From the NCBI GenBank assembly GCA_913056495.1, contig CAJXMO010000004.1:186001-250000 (forward strand): a stretch of DNA of 64,000 nucleotides, written 5' to 3'. The first letter of the stretch is position 1. Each line of letters begins with the position of its first letter. This document shows positions 56,113 through 64,000 of the stretch, piece after piece. The notes beneath the pieces were generated by a model. The model saw nothing but the letters and a program-made list of their open reading frames with translations. It searched no databases and was not told the DNA's origin. The position numbers were made by a program, and so were the translations under genes. This DNA is from an uncultured Alteromonadaceae bacterium (lineage in GTDB: Bacteria > Pseudomonadota > Gammaproteobacteria > Enterobacterales > Alteromonadaceae).

Positions 56113-57891
56113 ATGTTTAAACACACGATTTTACCCCTAGCTGTGATTGCATCATTGTCAGCCTGTAATTTGGATAACACAAATAAAGATGAAAATAACT
56201 CTGTTGAGCAGCAGTCACTTTCCATCAATCTGGTCGGCCGCTCTGTACTGAACGTAGAGTCACCTGAAGGTGCCGCCGAAATTGTGGCCTACCATAAAGC
56301 CAGTCAAAATATATATGCTGTAAATAGCTCAGGTGATACTGCCACAGTCGAAATCTTAGATGGCAAAAATATGAATCCTGATGCTTTAACTGAAGATGCT
56401 GAAGGTATTATTACAAATACGAATCTCAGCATTTTACAAACCATAGCCGTTTCAGAAGATGTTGAAGGTGATGCTAACAGCATCGCAATCGATGACAATA
56501 ATAACCTGCTCGCCGTTGCGATGGCTGCTAAAGAAACGGGCCAACCCGGTTATATTGCTTTTTATGATATTTCCGCTACTGTCCCCCGCTTTATGAAGTC
56601 AGTTGAAGTTGGCTTTTTACCGGATATGGTCACATTCAGCCACGACGGCTTAAAAGCCGTTGTCGCCAATGAAGGTGAGCCTAGCGATGACTACTCAATT
56701 GACCCTGTCGGTACTGTCTCTGTGATTGAGATTAATGCAGGTATTCCGGAAGATAGCGCCAGCACAATCAATTTTGATTTTTATAATTCAATGAAAGCTG
56801 AGCTTGAAACTCAGGGCGTCAAATTTGCTAACCCACATACGCAGACCCGTGTGTCACAGGATTTAGAACCTGAATATGTCGCCATTTCTGAGGACAATGC
56901 CCGTGCTTTTGTATCGCTTCAGGAAAACAATGCGATTGCAGTCATTGATTTAACTGACAATAGTTTGCTAAAAATATTTGGTTTAGGGTTTAAAAGCTGG
57001 AATGACTACAAGTTAGATGTCTCTGATAAAGACGATATGGTTAACCTGCAATCGTACTCAAATTTATATGGTATGTATCAACCAGATACCATTGCCAGTT
57101 ATCAGCTAGATGGCCGAAATTATATTTTAACGGCGAATGAAGGGGATGCGCGTGAATATATAGACCCGGCATTTTCGGGCGGTTCAGTTGAAGATGAAAA
57201 CAAAGCTGCGTGTCTGGCAGCGCATCCAAATGGTATATATGATTTTGATGATGACGAAGAAGTTTGCTTTTCTTATTTAGAAGAATCCCGAATAAAAGAT
57301 CTGGACGATATAGCGCCTTTCAGTGCTGATTTAGAAGCTCTGGTCACAGCAAACGGGGGGAAAGATGGTTTAGGCCGTTTAATTGTGAGCACAGCGCTAG
57401 GTTACAATGAAATGGATAACCAATATAAAGATTTTTATTCATATGGTGCTCGTTCGTTCTCAATCTTTGCTGAAGACGGTGAACTTGTATTTGATTCAGG
57501 CGATGATTTTGAAACCATGACATTTGAGTTCCACGGTAGCGCCTTCAATAACGATGAAGATGAAAACGAAGGAGATACCCGTTCAGATGCAAAAGGGCCT
57601 GAACCAGAGGCTTTAACTATCGGTCAGGTGGGTAGCAGAACTTATGCCTTTATTGGTTTGGAGCGCATGGGTGGTATTTTTGTTTATGACATTACAAATC
57701 CTTATGAAACCTTTTATGTTGATTATTTTATCAACCGAGGTTTAACAGAAGGCGCTGATATCACAGGTGACCTGGCACCAGAAGGTATGAAATTTGTCTT
57801 AGCTGAAAACAGCCCGACCGGCGAAGCCTTATTAATTATTGGTAACGAAATTTCAGGGTCAGTTGCCGTGTGGGAAATAAAAGCACGGTAA
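56113..57891 (+). CDS. Choice-of-anchor I family lipoprotein (beta-propeller, phosphatase-like)
   Basis: A 592-residue surface or periplasmic lipoprotein (lipobox LSAC, Cys18). The mature protein is rich in short beta strands in a propeller-like arrangement (GDANSIAIDDNNNLLAVAMA, PDMVTFSHDGLKAVVANEGEPSDDY, and a late KGPEPEALTIGQVGSRTYAFIGLERMGGIFVYDI). These are marks of the choice-of-anchor I family, whose members are often annotated as alkaline phosphatases. Several acidic clusters (DDDEEVCF, NDEDENEGDTRSD) may bind calcium. The Pho-box-like sites upstream support a role in phosphate scavenging, by inference. Confidence 0.82.
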   Translation: MFKHTILPLAVIASLSACNLDNTNKDENNSVEQQSLSINLVGRSVLNVESPEGAAEIVAYHKASQNIYAVNSSGDTATVEILDGKNMNPDALTEDAEGIITNTNLSILQTIAVSEDVEGDANSIAIDDNNNLLAVAMAAKETGQPGYIAFYDISATVPRFMKSVEVGFLPDMVTFSHDGLKAVVANEGEPSDDYSIDPVGTVSVIEINAGIPEDSASTINFDFYNSMKAELETQGVKFANPHTQTRVSQDLEPEYVAISEDNARAFVSLQENNAIAVIDLTDNSLLKIFGLGFKSWNDYKLDVSDKDDMVNLQSYSNLYGMYQPDTIASYQLDGRNYILTANEGDAREYIDPAFSGGSVEDENKAACLAAHPNGIYDFDDDEEVCFSYLEESRIKDLDDIAPFSADLEALVTANGGKDGLGRLIVSTALGYNEMDNQYKDFYSYGARSFSIFAEDGELVFDSGDDFETMTFEFHGSAFNNDEDENEGDTRSDAKGPEPEALTIGQVGSRTYAFIGLERMGGIFVYDITNPYETFYVDYFINRGLTEGADITGDLAPEGMKFVLAENSPTGEALLIIGNEISGSVAVWEIKAR

Positions 57892-57919
57892 TCAGCTTAG
57901 CTGATCACCGTTAAATACT

Positions 57920-57947
57920 AAAAATGCCGGTATCACCGGCATTTTTT
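57920..57947 (+). terminator. Rho-independent terminator of the choice-of-anchor I gene
   Basis: AAAAATGCCGGT, an ATC loop and ACCGGCATTTTTT make a 12-bp stem with a T-run, 28 bases after the stop codon. Confidence 0.92.
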
Positions 57948-58001
57948 ATTTATTTCGGACACCTATAATCAGACCTGATAAAAATAAATAAAAGTATTTG
58001 T

Positions 58002-58027
58002 AGACATTGTCCTAAAATGTCTATAAA
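58002..58027 (+). promoter_or_regulatory. Likely csp promoter region with inverted repeat
   Basis: AGACAT (58002-58007) and ATGTCT (58017-58022) form an inverted repeat that runs into TATAAA (58022-58027), a possible -10. With TTGTAG at 57998 as -35 the spacing is 18. The csp start codon is 155 bases further on, which would give the long leader usual for cold-shock genes. Confidence 0.4.
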
Positions 58028-58181
58028 TTACACAGCAGCTAGAAAGAAAGTCTATACATTTACATCCTACATTTCGTTGTATCATTCGTAACACGTCCTG
58101 CAGTTTTTAAATTCAGTCTCATTTTTCAGGCAAGTCGAGCCACTTAAAGGCAATATTAAATTTAAATTACAGGATATTATT

Positions 58182-58391
58182 ATGTCTAATACAACTACTG
58201 GTACAGTAAAATGGTTTAACGAAGCTAAAGGTTTTGGTTTCATCGAACAAGAATCAGGCCCAGATGTTTTTGCTCATTTCAGCGCAATCGTAAGCGAAGG
58301 TTTCAAAACTTTAGCTGAAGGTCAACGAGTTCAATTCGTTGTATCACAAGGTCAAAAAGGTCCTCAAGCTGAAAATATCGTAGCACTTTAA
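58182..58391 (+). CDS. Cold-shock protein (CspA family)
   Basis: A single cold-shock domain of 69 aa that binds single-stranded nucleic acids. The RNP1 motif KGFGFIE and RNP2 motif VFAHFSAI are intact, within [21 protein letters not shown]. The start ATG follows AGGAT. The 5' untranslated region is long and AT-rich, which suggests leader-mediated control, but no named cold-box sequence was identified. Which csp paralogue it is cannot be decided. Confidence 0.95.
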   Translation: MSNTTTGTVKWFNEAKGFGFIEQESGPDVFAHFSAIVSEGFKTLAEGQRVQFVVSQGQKGPQAENIVAL

Positions 58392-58416
58392 TCTGTAACT
58401 AGCAGACGATATGAAT

Positions 58417-58446
58417 AAAAGGCAAACCACTTGGTTTGCCTTTTTT
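58417..58446 (+). terminator. Rho-independent terminator of csp
   Basis: AAAAGGCAAACC, an ACTT loop and GGTTTGCCTTTTTT form a strong hairpin with a T-run 25 bases after the stop. The A-run on the left arm allows it to serve the convergent HAD gene too. Confidence 0.93.
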
Positions 58447-58464
58447 GTATCTAAACACGGGTGC

Positions 58465-59070
58465 TTAGATAATCCCCTGCTCCTGCAAACAATTTTTAAC
58501 CTGATCAACCCCCACGACCCGGTATGCCTGAATCCCACATGATAATGCAGCATCTACATTAATCTGGTTATCATCAATAAATAGAACTCGTTCCGCCGGT
58601 ACATTGAGAATGGCTAACATTTTTTGATATATAGCCGCCTCAGGTTTAACTTCACCCATTTTAAATGAAACAAAAGGCAAATCGAGATAAGTTAAAATAC
58701 CGCTTGCTTCAACTTCAGGCCAGTGCAGTGTATTGGTATTGGTCAGGCAAGCCAGCCGATATTCACTTTTTAACTGAGTTAATATTTCGGGGATGCCATC
58801 AAATATACCTTTAATCCAACCGCAATAAGACTGTTTAAAGGTTTCGGGTGATATAGGTAACTCGAACTCTGAGACTATATTGGCGATAAAGTCATCATCT
58901 GTCATGACGCCAGATTCAAATGCCCGCACTGAACGTGAGTTAATCCAATTTAGCCAGAATTCGGGCAAAGATTCACAATTACCACGCCAATTGAGAATAT
59001 CCTGAACACCTGAAATATCCAGTAATACGCCGCCTAAATCAAACACAATCACATCAAATTTTTTTGCCAT
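58465..59070 (-). CDS. HAD-superfamily hydrolase (YihX-like)
   Basis: HAD-IA phosphatase of 201 aa. Motif I is VIVFDLGGVLLD (the second Asp is Gly here, as in the YihX and epoxide-hydrolase-like group with FDLGGV), motif II is CLTNTN, and motif III/IV are KPEAAIYQKML and VLFIDDNQINVDAA. A small helical cap follows motif I. E. coli YihX acts on glucose 1-phosphate; that substrate is a possibility only. It starts 18 bases after the aldo/keto reductase stop and is probably co-transcribed. Confidence 0.85.
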   Translation of the reverse strand: MAKKFDVIVFDLGGVLLDISGVQDILNWRGNCESLPEFWLNWINSRSVRAFESGVMTDDDFIANIVSEFELPISPETFKQSYCGWIKGIFDGIPEILTQLKSEYRLACLTNTNTLHWPEVEASGILTYLDLPFVSFKMGEVKPEAAIYQKMLAILNVPAERVLFIDDNQINVDAALSCGIQAYRVVGVDQVKNCLQEQGII

Positions 59071-59088
59071 TTTTGATTTAACCTCGCC

Positions 59089-60069
59089 CTATGGTAATGC
59101 TTCGCCGCGGGCAGACACATATAACTGGTACCAATGTTCAGCGCTGAGTGATACCGCTTCTACTAGAGAGCAGGCAGCAATTCTCGATGTGTTCGAACTG
59201 CCAACCACGGTTTGCATCTTCATCGGATGACGCCATAAAAAAGCCAATAAAATCGCTTCTGCGCTGGTTTGATAGTCTGCTGCCAAACTGCGTACCAGAG
59301 CGCTGGTTTGGCGAATACGCTCATTGGATTCATCGAGTTTTTCACGACCACTAAACAAACCTTGCGCCAGACTGCCCCAGCTTTGCATTTGAATATTATT
59401 TAAACGACTATGTTCAATCGTGCCTGCATTAAACCCTACCGAAGCCATTGTATTCTGATTGGCACTGATACCTTCATTTAACCAGTTCAGCTGCGCCAAA
59501 CTCATTTCTATTTGATTTGCAATAACAGGGACAGAAGCTTCACTTTGAATCAATTGGATTTGATGGGCATTCATATTGGATACAGCAAAATTTCGGACTT
59601 TACCTGAACGTTTGAGTTGTTCAAAAGCAGACGCGACTTCATCCGGCTGCATCAAAGGATCGGGTCGATGTAAAAACAGAATATCCAGATAATCAGTATT
59701 GAGCCTGGTCAAAGAATTTTCGACACTCTGGATAATCCACTCTTTGGAAAAATCATAACGGGTTACCGCCTGCTGTTTTCCATCGGCAAATCGAATTCCG
59801 CACTTTGACTGGATAATAATTTTTTCACGCAGGTGTGACTGAGACTTTAACGCTTCACCAAATGCAGCTTCAGCAAGTCCGTGACCATAGATATCAGCAT
59901 GATCAAACATATTGATGCCATTGTCCAAACAAACGTCTAGCATTTGTTTTGCCTCTTCAACATGTGCCTTTGACAGAGCATCTGCCTGCCAGTTACCACC
60001 CAGTGCCATACAGCCATAAATCAGACGACTGGCATGGGGAAAATATTCATGAATAGGTAAAGTTTGCAT
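59089..60069 (-). CDS. Aldo/keto reductase (YdhF-like)
   Basis: NADPH-dependent aldo/keto reductase, 326 aa. The catalytic tetrad is visible: Asp and Tyr in NMFDHADIYGHG, Lys in IIIQSKCGIRF and His in LDILFLHRPDPLM. SNMNAHQ and a late VVGSSN cofactor segment follow. The frame is open to 60150, but the ATG at 60069 (MQTLPIHEY) places the barrel start as in E. coli YdhF; its ribosome-binding site is weak. Substrate unknown. Confidence 0.88.
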   Translation of the reverse strand: MQTLPIHEYFPHASRLIYGCMALGGNWQADALSKAHVEEAKQMLDVCLDNGINMFDHADIYGHGLAEAAFGEALKSQSHLREKIIIQSKCGIRFADGKQQAVTRYDFSKEWIIQSVENSLTRLNTDYLDILFLHRPDPLMQPDEVASAFEQLKRSGKVRNFAVSNMNAHQIQLIQSEASVPVIANQIEMSLAQLNWLNEGISANQNTMASVGFNAGTIEHSRLNNIQMQSWGSLAQGLFSGREKLDESNERIRQTSALVRSLAADYQTSAEAILLAFLWRHPMKMQTVVGSSNTSRIAACSLVEAVSLSAEHWYQLYVSARGEALP

Positions 60070-60270
60070 ATCGCTTTTAAGTTCCTGTATAGCTTTACAA
60101 ATCTGATTAATTTGCGACTTAGTGCAAAAAAATCTAAAGGATTCAGTCAATGTTCATTTTAACTCGTTATAATGAACCCAAATTTAGCCTTTACTTTTTA
60201 TTTTGCAGTATCTCAGCAAGGATAGATAAAGGTTTCACATGTGTTTTGTATCAAGCATAACGGAGTTTTT

Positions 60271-60906
60271 ATGAATTCGAAACCACTCACAAAAGTTTGT
60301 ATCGCATTAACAACAACGGCATTACTGGCCAGCTGTGCGGCAACCAATACTGAAAAAGGCGTTGCAATCGGTGCCGCTGCCGGCGCTATTCTGGGCAAAT
60401 CAACTGCCAACCATTCAAACAAAAGAACAATTCTGGGTGCAGGTATAGGCGCTATTATTGGCGGTGCTATCGGCAGTTATATGGATAAACAAGAAGAGGA
60501 ATTGCGCCAGGAATTAAGCGATACCGGCATTCAGGTCATTCGTGAAGGCGATACTTTACGTTTGGTGATGCCTTCAAATATTACCTTTGCAACGGGTCAA
60601 TCCAGCATCACATCTGATTTTTATCCTATTCTGGACGACCTGGCATCTGTTTTAACGCATTATGATAAAACGATTTTATATATAGAAGGCCATACAGATG
60701 ATGTAGGCAGCTTTGAAATGAACCAGAATTTATCGGAAATGAGAGCTATCAGTGTTCGTGATGGTTTATTGAATCGTCAGGTTCATCCAAACCGACTGGC
60801 AACACAGGGATACGGCGAAACCCGACCTCTGGTTGCAAATAACAGCACCCAAAACCGAGCGATGAACCGCCGTGTTGAAATTAAGATTATTCCAAACGAG
60901 AAATAA
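60271..60906 (+). CDS. OmpA-family lipoprotein (YiaD-like)
   Basis: Outer-membrane lipoprotein of 211 aa that binds peptidoglycan. Lipobox LASC (Cys22) is followed by a glycine-zipper stretch (AIGAAAGAILG and GAGIGAIIGGAIGSY, about residues 32-68) and an OmpA C-terminal domain with ILYIEGHTDDVGSFEMNQNLSEMRA and the LATQGYGETRPLVANNS motif; the peptidoglycan-binding Asp and Arg positions are kept. The ATG at 60271 has GGAG upstream and is preferred to the frame start at 60241. Confidence 0.92.
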   Translation: MNSKPLTKVCIALTTTALLASCAATNTEKGVAIGAAAGAILGKSTANHSNKRTILGAGIGAIIGGAIGSYMDKQEEELRQELSDTGIQVIREGDTLRLVMPSNITFATGQSSITSDFYPILDDLASVLTHYDKTILYIEGHTDDVGSFEMNQNLSEMRAISVRDGLLNRQVHPNRLATQGYGETRPLVANNSTQNRAMNRRVEIKIIPNEK

Positions 60907-60918
60907 TCCTTTATCTGT

Positions 60919-60950
60919 GCTGCTGAAACATTTCAGCAGCCTCCTTTTTA
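60919..60950 (+). terminator. Terminator after the OmpA-like lipoprotein
   Basis: GCTGCTGAAA and TTTCAGCAGC form a 10-bp stem with a very small centre (CA; the real loop is probably larger), followed by a T-run. It begins 13 bases after the stop codon. Confidence 0.85.
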
Positions 60951-60991
60951 GGGCGTCCTGACTTAACTATCGGCTGACTATCAATCAACTA

Positions 60992-61843
60992 CTAATCAAT
61001 AAAGTGACTTCTTATCCGCTTTAACTCATTGTCAAAAATATCATTAATAGCTTTTATGGTTTCAGTCGCCAACTTAAAGTAAGTATCCCTGTCCATCATA
61101 ATTTCACTGGCTTCAATGAGTTCATGCTCCATGGCAGAGCACAAGTAGCGAGTATGTTTACTGGCATTGGCAACCACAGCAGACTGCTCTTCGTTCAAGC
61201 CTCTTTCAGCCAGTCGCTGATAAACTTCTTCCGCCAGTTCAGTAATTTGATGGCGTAAATAAATAAGCTTATTACGTTCAATCCGGTTAGCCGTATGTAA
61301 CGTGGTCATCCCTGTGCCCAAAGCTCTAGCCTGGCCGACAAATTCGGATAAATGCAATAAATCGCGCCACATCATTTTATCGGTATGAGATTTTTCAGCC
61401 AGTTCTTCGGTTAACCCATAATGATGCGCAATGTCTTCTAATAGATACAACATACAGCCCACCAGCTGAGTGTGTTGTTTGAAATTATCATTAGCAGACA
61501 AAGAGAATGAGTTAAAAGATAGGCGCTGCCAGTGCTCGATATAAGCCTGCCACCTGTCGTAAGAATATAAGGTGTAGCGTTTTTCTAGCTCACTGTTTAA
61601 ATTTTTGATTTTCTGTTTGAGCTCAATAATCTTACGATTTACCTGAACATCACCATTGGCCAATGCTGCTGACCAGCCTCTGTGGCGCTGGACCTGTACA
61701 ACTAAATCCCTAACTTCCACTATAGCGGTTAACCCGTCACTAATTTCCTTTTTTGTTTTGAGTGACTGATGCCGAATAAAAGTCACAGCTATGCCAAGAA
61801 ATATTAATCCCGATATAACCGATATCAATATAGCCTGGCTCAT
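60992..61843 (-). CDS. Membrane-anchored protein with NIT-like helical domain
   Basis: A 283-residue protein with one N-terminal membrane helix (ILISVISGLIFLGIAVTFI) and a long, mostly helical soluble part. VVQVQRHRGWSAALANGD resembles the QxERGxSAxxL signature of nitrate/nitrite-sensing (NIT) domains, with Arg-Gly kept. LLHLSEFVGQARALGTGM plausibly matches the second conserved helix. No output domain (GGDEF, HAMP, kinase) is attached. I infer a sensor or adaptor, but the ligand is unknown. Monocistronic, divergent from metR. Confidence 0.5.
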   Translation of the reverse strand: MSQAILISVISGLIFLGIAVTFIRHQSLKTKKEISDGLTAIVEVRDLVVQVQRHRGWSAALANGDVQVNRKIIELKQKIKNLNSELEKRYTLYSYDRWQAYIEHWQRLSFNSFSLSANDNFKQHTQLVGCMLYLLEDIAHHYGLTEELAEKSHTDKMMWRDLLHLSEFVGQARALGTGMTTLHTANRIERNKLIYLRHQITELAEEVYQRLAERGLNEEQSAVVANASKHTRYLCSAMEHELIEASEIMMDRDTYFKLATETIKAINDIFDNELKRIRSHFID

Positions 61844-62222
61844 AAAAATTTAATCCCTAAAAGCGATTTACTACTCAACGTTTTACTACAAATATTTACC
61901 ATGGTATCGCAAAAATAATTAATCTACTTAAATATAAAGCAAGAAAAAAGCCAACAAGTGAATATATGACAATATGCCCTGTTTACTCTGCGAAATGGTC
62001 GTTCTTCTTCAACTGAATTTAGGTCAAAATAAAGCTTACGGATTTTCTCACAAAAACAGTGCAAATAAATGCACCATAAAAACCATAGATTAACCATTTT
62101 GGTTCAACCTCTCTTTTTTTCACAAATAAAAGGGAACGCTTTTTTCTCTAAGTTGACACATATAAATGCTGGCGTAGAATGAATATAGCTCAACTTTGTA
62201 AATTTAAAAGTGAATATTATTC
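61844..62222. other. 379-base divergent regulatory region upstream of metR
   Basis: An AT-rich region with no gene. It must hold the promoter of the leftward NIT-like gene and that of metR. The metR promoter and three MetR-like boxes are listed separately. No MetJ-type box (AGACGTCT repeats) was seen. Confidence 0.6.
62153..62180 (+). promoter_or_regulatory. Sigma-70 promoter of metR
   Basis: TTGACA (62153-62158), a 16-base spacer and TAGAAT (62175-62180) form a strong promoter with an expected start near 62187, about 36 bases ahead of the metR ATG. Confidence 0.7.
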
Positions 62223-62223
62223 A
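62180..62223 (+). promoter_or_regulatory. MetR-like boxes at the metR promoter
   Basis: TGAATATTATTCA at 62211-62223 is a perfect match to the MetR consensus TGAA-N5-TTCA; its last base is the A of the metR start codon. TGAATATAGCTCA at 62180-62192 is a partial match over the transcription start, and TGAATTTAGGTCA at 62014-62026 is a further partial one. This suggests that MetR represses its own gene. Confidence 0.5.
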
Positions 62224-63143
62224 TGTTAGAAATTAAACACCTCAAAACAATACGTGCACTTTCGCAAACCGGTAGTTTAGCTAAATCAGCAGACTGGTTG
62301 CATACCACAGCATCCGCCTTGTCTCATCAGTTAAAAGAATTAGAAAGCCGGGTTGGTAATCCTGTTTATTTGCGTAAAACCACTCCCATTAAATTTACAG
62401 TTGAGGGCGAATTATTATTAAAGCTGGCCAATGATGTATTACCAAAAATTCAGGAAACAGAAGCCAGAATTCAGGATATAAAACATCAGGATAAAGGCCA
62501 ACTCAGACTCGCAATTGAGTGCCATAGCTGTTTTCAGTGGCTGATGCCAGCCATTAGTCAGTTTCACACAAGCTGGCCTATGGTTGAATTATCATTTGAC
62601 AATGAATACACCTTTGATGCCATGCCTGGGTTAACTCAAGGCGATCTGGACTTAGTGATCACAGCCGACAAATTTGAATCAGATGCGTTTTATTTTGAGC
62701 CATTATTCAGCTTCGAGATGGTGCTGGTCACCTCCCCTTCTCATTCTCTGGCTCAAAAGAAATTTATCACTGCAGAAGATTTAACCGGGCAAACCTTATT
62801 AACCTATCCGGTTGAACCTGCCCGACTGGATATATTTAAATATTTATTACATCCGGCAAATTGTCAGCCAGCCAAAATTAAAAGCGTTGACCAGACATTA
62901 ATGATACTGCAAATGGTCACTGCCGATTTAGGGGTCGCTGCTCTGCCATCCTGGGCCGTCAACGAATATGAACAACAGGGTCTAGTTAAAACAATTGCGC
63001 TGGGGCCAAACGGGCTGCAAAGTAAATTATATGCAGCAATCAAAATACGTGAAAAAAATAAGGCTTATATGCGGTCTTTTTTTGAAATAAGTAAAACTGT
63101 CAGCTTAAATAACTTAAAGCAGGTCAAACCTTTAAACGATTAA
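62223..63143 (+). CDS. metR: LysR-type regulator MetR
   Basis: Homocysteine-responsive activator of methionine genes. The N-terminal winged helix (MLEIKHLKTIRALSQTGSLAKSADWLHTT with LSHQLKELESR) is followed by a substrate-binding domain that is close to E. coli MetR: LRLAIECHSCFQWLMPAI, TQGDLDLVITAD, LLTYPVEPARLDIFKYLL and LMILQMVTADLGVAALPSWAV. Length 306 aa. Unlike E. coli, metE is not divergent from it here; the neighbour is the NIT-like gene. Confidence 0.92.
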   Translation: MLEIKHLKTIRALSQTGSLAKSADWLHTTASALSHQLKELESRVGNPVYLRKTTPIKFTVEGELLLKLANDVLPKIQETEARIQDIKHQDKGQLRLAIECHSCFQWLMPAISQFHTSWPMVELSFDNEYTFDAMPGLTQGDLDLVITADKFESDAFYFEPLFSFEMVLVTSPSHSLAQKKFITAEDLTGQTLLTYPVEPARLDIFKYLLHPANCQPAKIKSVDQTLMILQMVTADLGVAALPSWAVNEYEQQGLVKTIALGPNGLQSKLYAAIKIREKNKAYMRSFFEISKTVSLNNLKQVKPLND

Positions 63144-63197
63144 TGAGTCAAATAATATAACCGAGCCTAAACTTAAAAACTGATAATTAGGAATACA

Positions 63198-63755
63198 ATG
63201 CAAAGTTTACAGAATCATTTATTAATTGCGATGCCATCAATGCAAGATCCCTATTTCTCGCGCACGGTTACTTATATCTGTGAACATAATGATAAGGGTG
63301 CGATGGGCATTATCATTAATCAGCCGACAGATATGACGATTCATGAGCTGTTAACTCAAGTAAACAGCGATATGCTGGAAAAAGAAATAGATCCGGCCAC
63401 TCCGGTTTATGCTGGCGGCCCAGTCAGTGCTGAACGTGGCTTTATTCTGCATACGCCCCAGGATATCTGGAAAAGTTCACTGCTGCTTTCAACTGATTTT
63501 ATGGTGACCACATCTAAAGATATTCTTGAATCAATCGGAACTGAAGATGAACCCGACCAGTATTTGATTTGTTTAGGTTATGCCGGTTGGCAGGCCGGCC
63601 AGCTCGAACAGGAGCTTTTAGAGAATAGTTGGATTACAATAGCGGCTGAAAAAGAGTTAATTTTTGATACGCCGATTCGTGACAGATGGCAAAAAGCTAC
63701 CGAAAAACTTGGCTTTTCACCCTGGCAAATGAGCGATGACATCGGCCATGCATAA
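63198..63755 (+). CDS. yqgE: YqgE/AlgH family protein
   Basis: A 185-residue protein of the YqgE/AlgH family with unknown biochemical role (AlgH was linked to alginate regulation in Pseudomonas). Typical parts: SLQNHLLIAMPSMQDPYFSRTVTYICEHN, GAMGIIINQPT, VYAGGPVSAERGFILH and CLGYAGWQAGQLEQELLENSW. AGGAA precedes the ATG. The gene pair yqgE-ruvX is conserved in gammaproteobacteria. Confidence 0.95.
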   Translation: MQSLQNHLLIAMPSMQDPYFSRTVTYICEHNDKGAMGIIINQPTDMTIHELLTQVNSDMLEKEIDPATPVYAGGPVSAERGFILHTPQDIWKSSLLLSTDFMVTTSKDILESIGTEDEPDQYLICLGYAGWQAGQLEQELLENSWITIAAEKELIFDTPIRDRWQKATEKLGFSPWQMSDDIGHA

Positions 63756-63797
63756 TGATACCTAACAATTAATTACATTTACCGAGATACAGATTCA

Positions 63798-64000
63798 ATG
63801 CAAACAAAAACGCCAATTGGACAGCGAACCGTTATGGCCTTTGACTATGGAATTAAAAGCATAGGCGTCGCTATTGGTCAGGAAATTTCCTACTCAACCC
63901 GCTCATTGTCAGCCTTAAAAGCGACTGACGGCATTCCTAACTGGACGCTCATAGAAAAACAACTTAACGAATGGAAACCGGATCTCTTAGTCGTTGGTTT
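63798..64000 (+). CDS. ruvX: RNase H-fold protein YqgF/RuvX, 3'-truncated by window edge
   Basis: The first 67 codons of a YqgF/RuvX protein (16S rRNA maturation nuclease, also called putative Holliday junction resolvase). The visible part has the RNase H-like first strand with catalytic Asp in [16 protein letters not shown] and a second strand with a conserved hydrophobic LLVVG. The start ATG at 63798 follows yqgE by 42 bases. The remaining catalytic residues lie outside the window. Confidence 0.92.
   Translation, partial: MQTKTPIGQRTVMAFDYGIKSIGVAIGQEISYSTRSLSALKATDGIPNWTLIEKQLNEWKPDLLVVG

Overview
The window is a densely packed chromosomal segment of a marine-type gammaproteobacterium, most likely in the Alteromonadales (Alteromonadaceae-like; Catenovulum is one candidate, but the genus cannot be settled from the sequence alone). 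Reasons: the base composition is low to moderate in GC; several E. coli/Vibrio-type neighbourhoods are kept (prmB-aroC, psd-rsgA//orn, dnaQ//rnhA-yafS//gloB-mltD, uppP-folK-folB//plsY, alaA-yfbR, yqgE-ruvX); and families typical of Vibrio/Alteromonadales are present (DUF3334, TIGR03503). There is no rRNA operon, CRISPR array, prophage or intact insertion sequence. Apart from one tRNA-Asp locus the window is protein coding.

Layout. 0-7.2 kb: trpE(partial)-G-D-CF-B-A, then yciB-yciI, closed by a strong terminator. 7.3-15.6 kb: two membrane proteins, alaA-yfbR, a stand-alone BLUF photoreceptor, the prmB-aroC-MFS operon, smrB and sixA. 15.9-21.8 kb: a pitrilysin-like protease, rimO, a divergent methylenetetrahydrofolate reductase-like protein and a dienelactone hydrolase. 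22-27 kb: a four-gene compatible-solute cluster (glycerate 3-kinase, glycosyl-3-phosphoglycerate phosphatase, glucosyl-3-phosphoglycerate synthase, GH13_18 phosphorylase) that appears to encode a complete synthesis and recycling loop for glucosylglycerate. 27-35.8 kb: a CheX-like DUF3334 protein, a Spo0M-like protein, tmcA, a lipoprotein, ugpQ, an EamA transporter, psd, rsgA and orn. 36-41 kb: envelope proteins (small beta-barrel, S41 protease lipoprotein, TraB/GumN) and pckA.

40.8-43 kb is the most unusual stretch. A diiron ODP-type oxygen/iron sensor candidate overlaps a soluble chemoreceptor-like signalling protein. Next to it a tRNA-Asp gene with a textbook promoter is followed by two degenerate tandem tRNA-Asp copies. 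43-49.9 kb: TIGR03503 protein, dnaQ, rnhA, a yafS-like methyltransferase, gloB, mltD and yaaA. 49.9-50.6 kb has no recognisable gene. 50.6-56 kb: uppP-folK-folB, plsY, and a hopJ-like/ABC exporter/yjbR-like/GIY-YIG operon. 56-64 kb: a choice-of-anchor I lipoprotein behind two tandem Pho-box-like sites, a cold-shock protein, a HAD phosphatase, an aldo/keto reductase, an OmpA-like lipoprotein, a NIT-like membrane protein, metR with MetR-like boxes, yqgE and the start of ruvX.

Most genes are housekeeping (tryptophan, chorismate and folate synthesis, phospholipid and cell-wall metabolism, RNA modification and decay). The best candidates for new biology are the ODP/chemoreceptor-like pair, the glucosylglycerate cycle, the tRNA-Asp repeat array and the Pho-box-controlled lipoprotein. 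All function assignments come from reading motifs and family resemblance; no database search was run.
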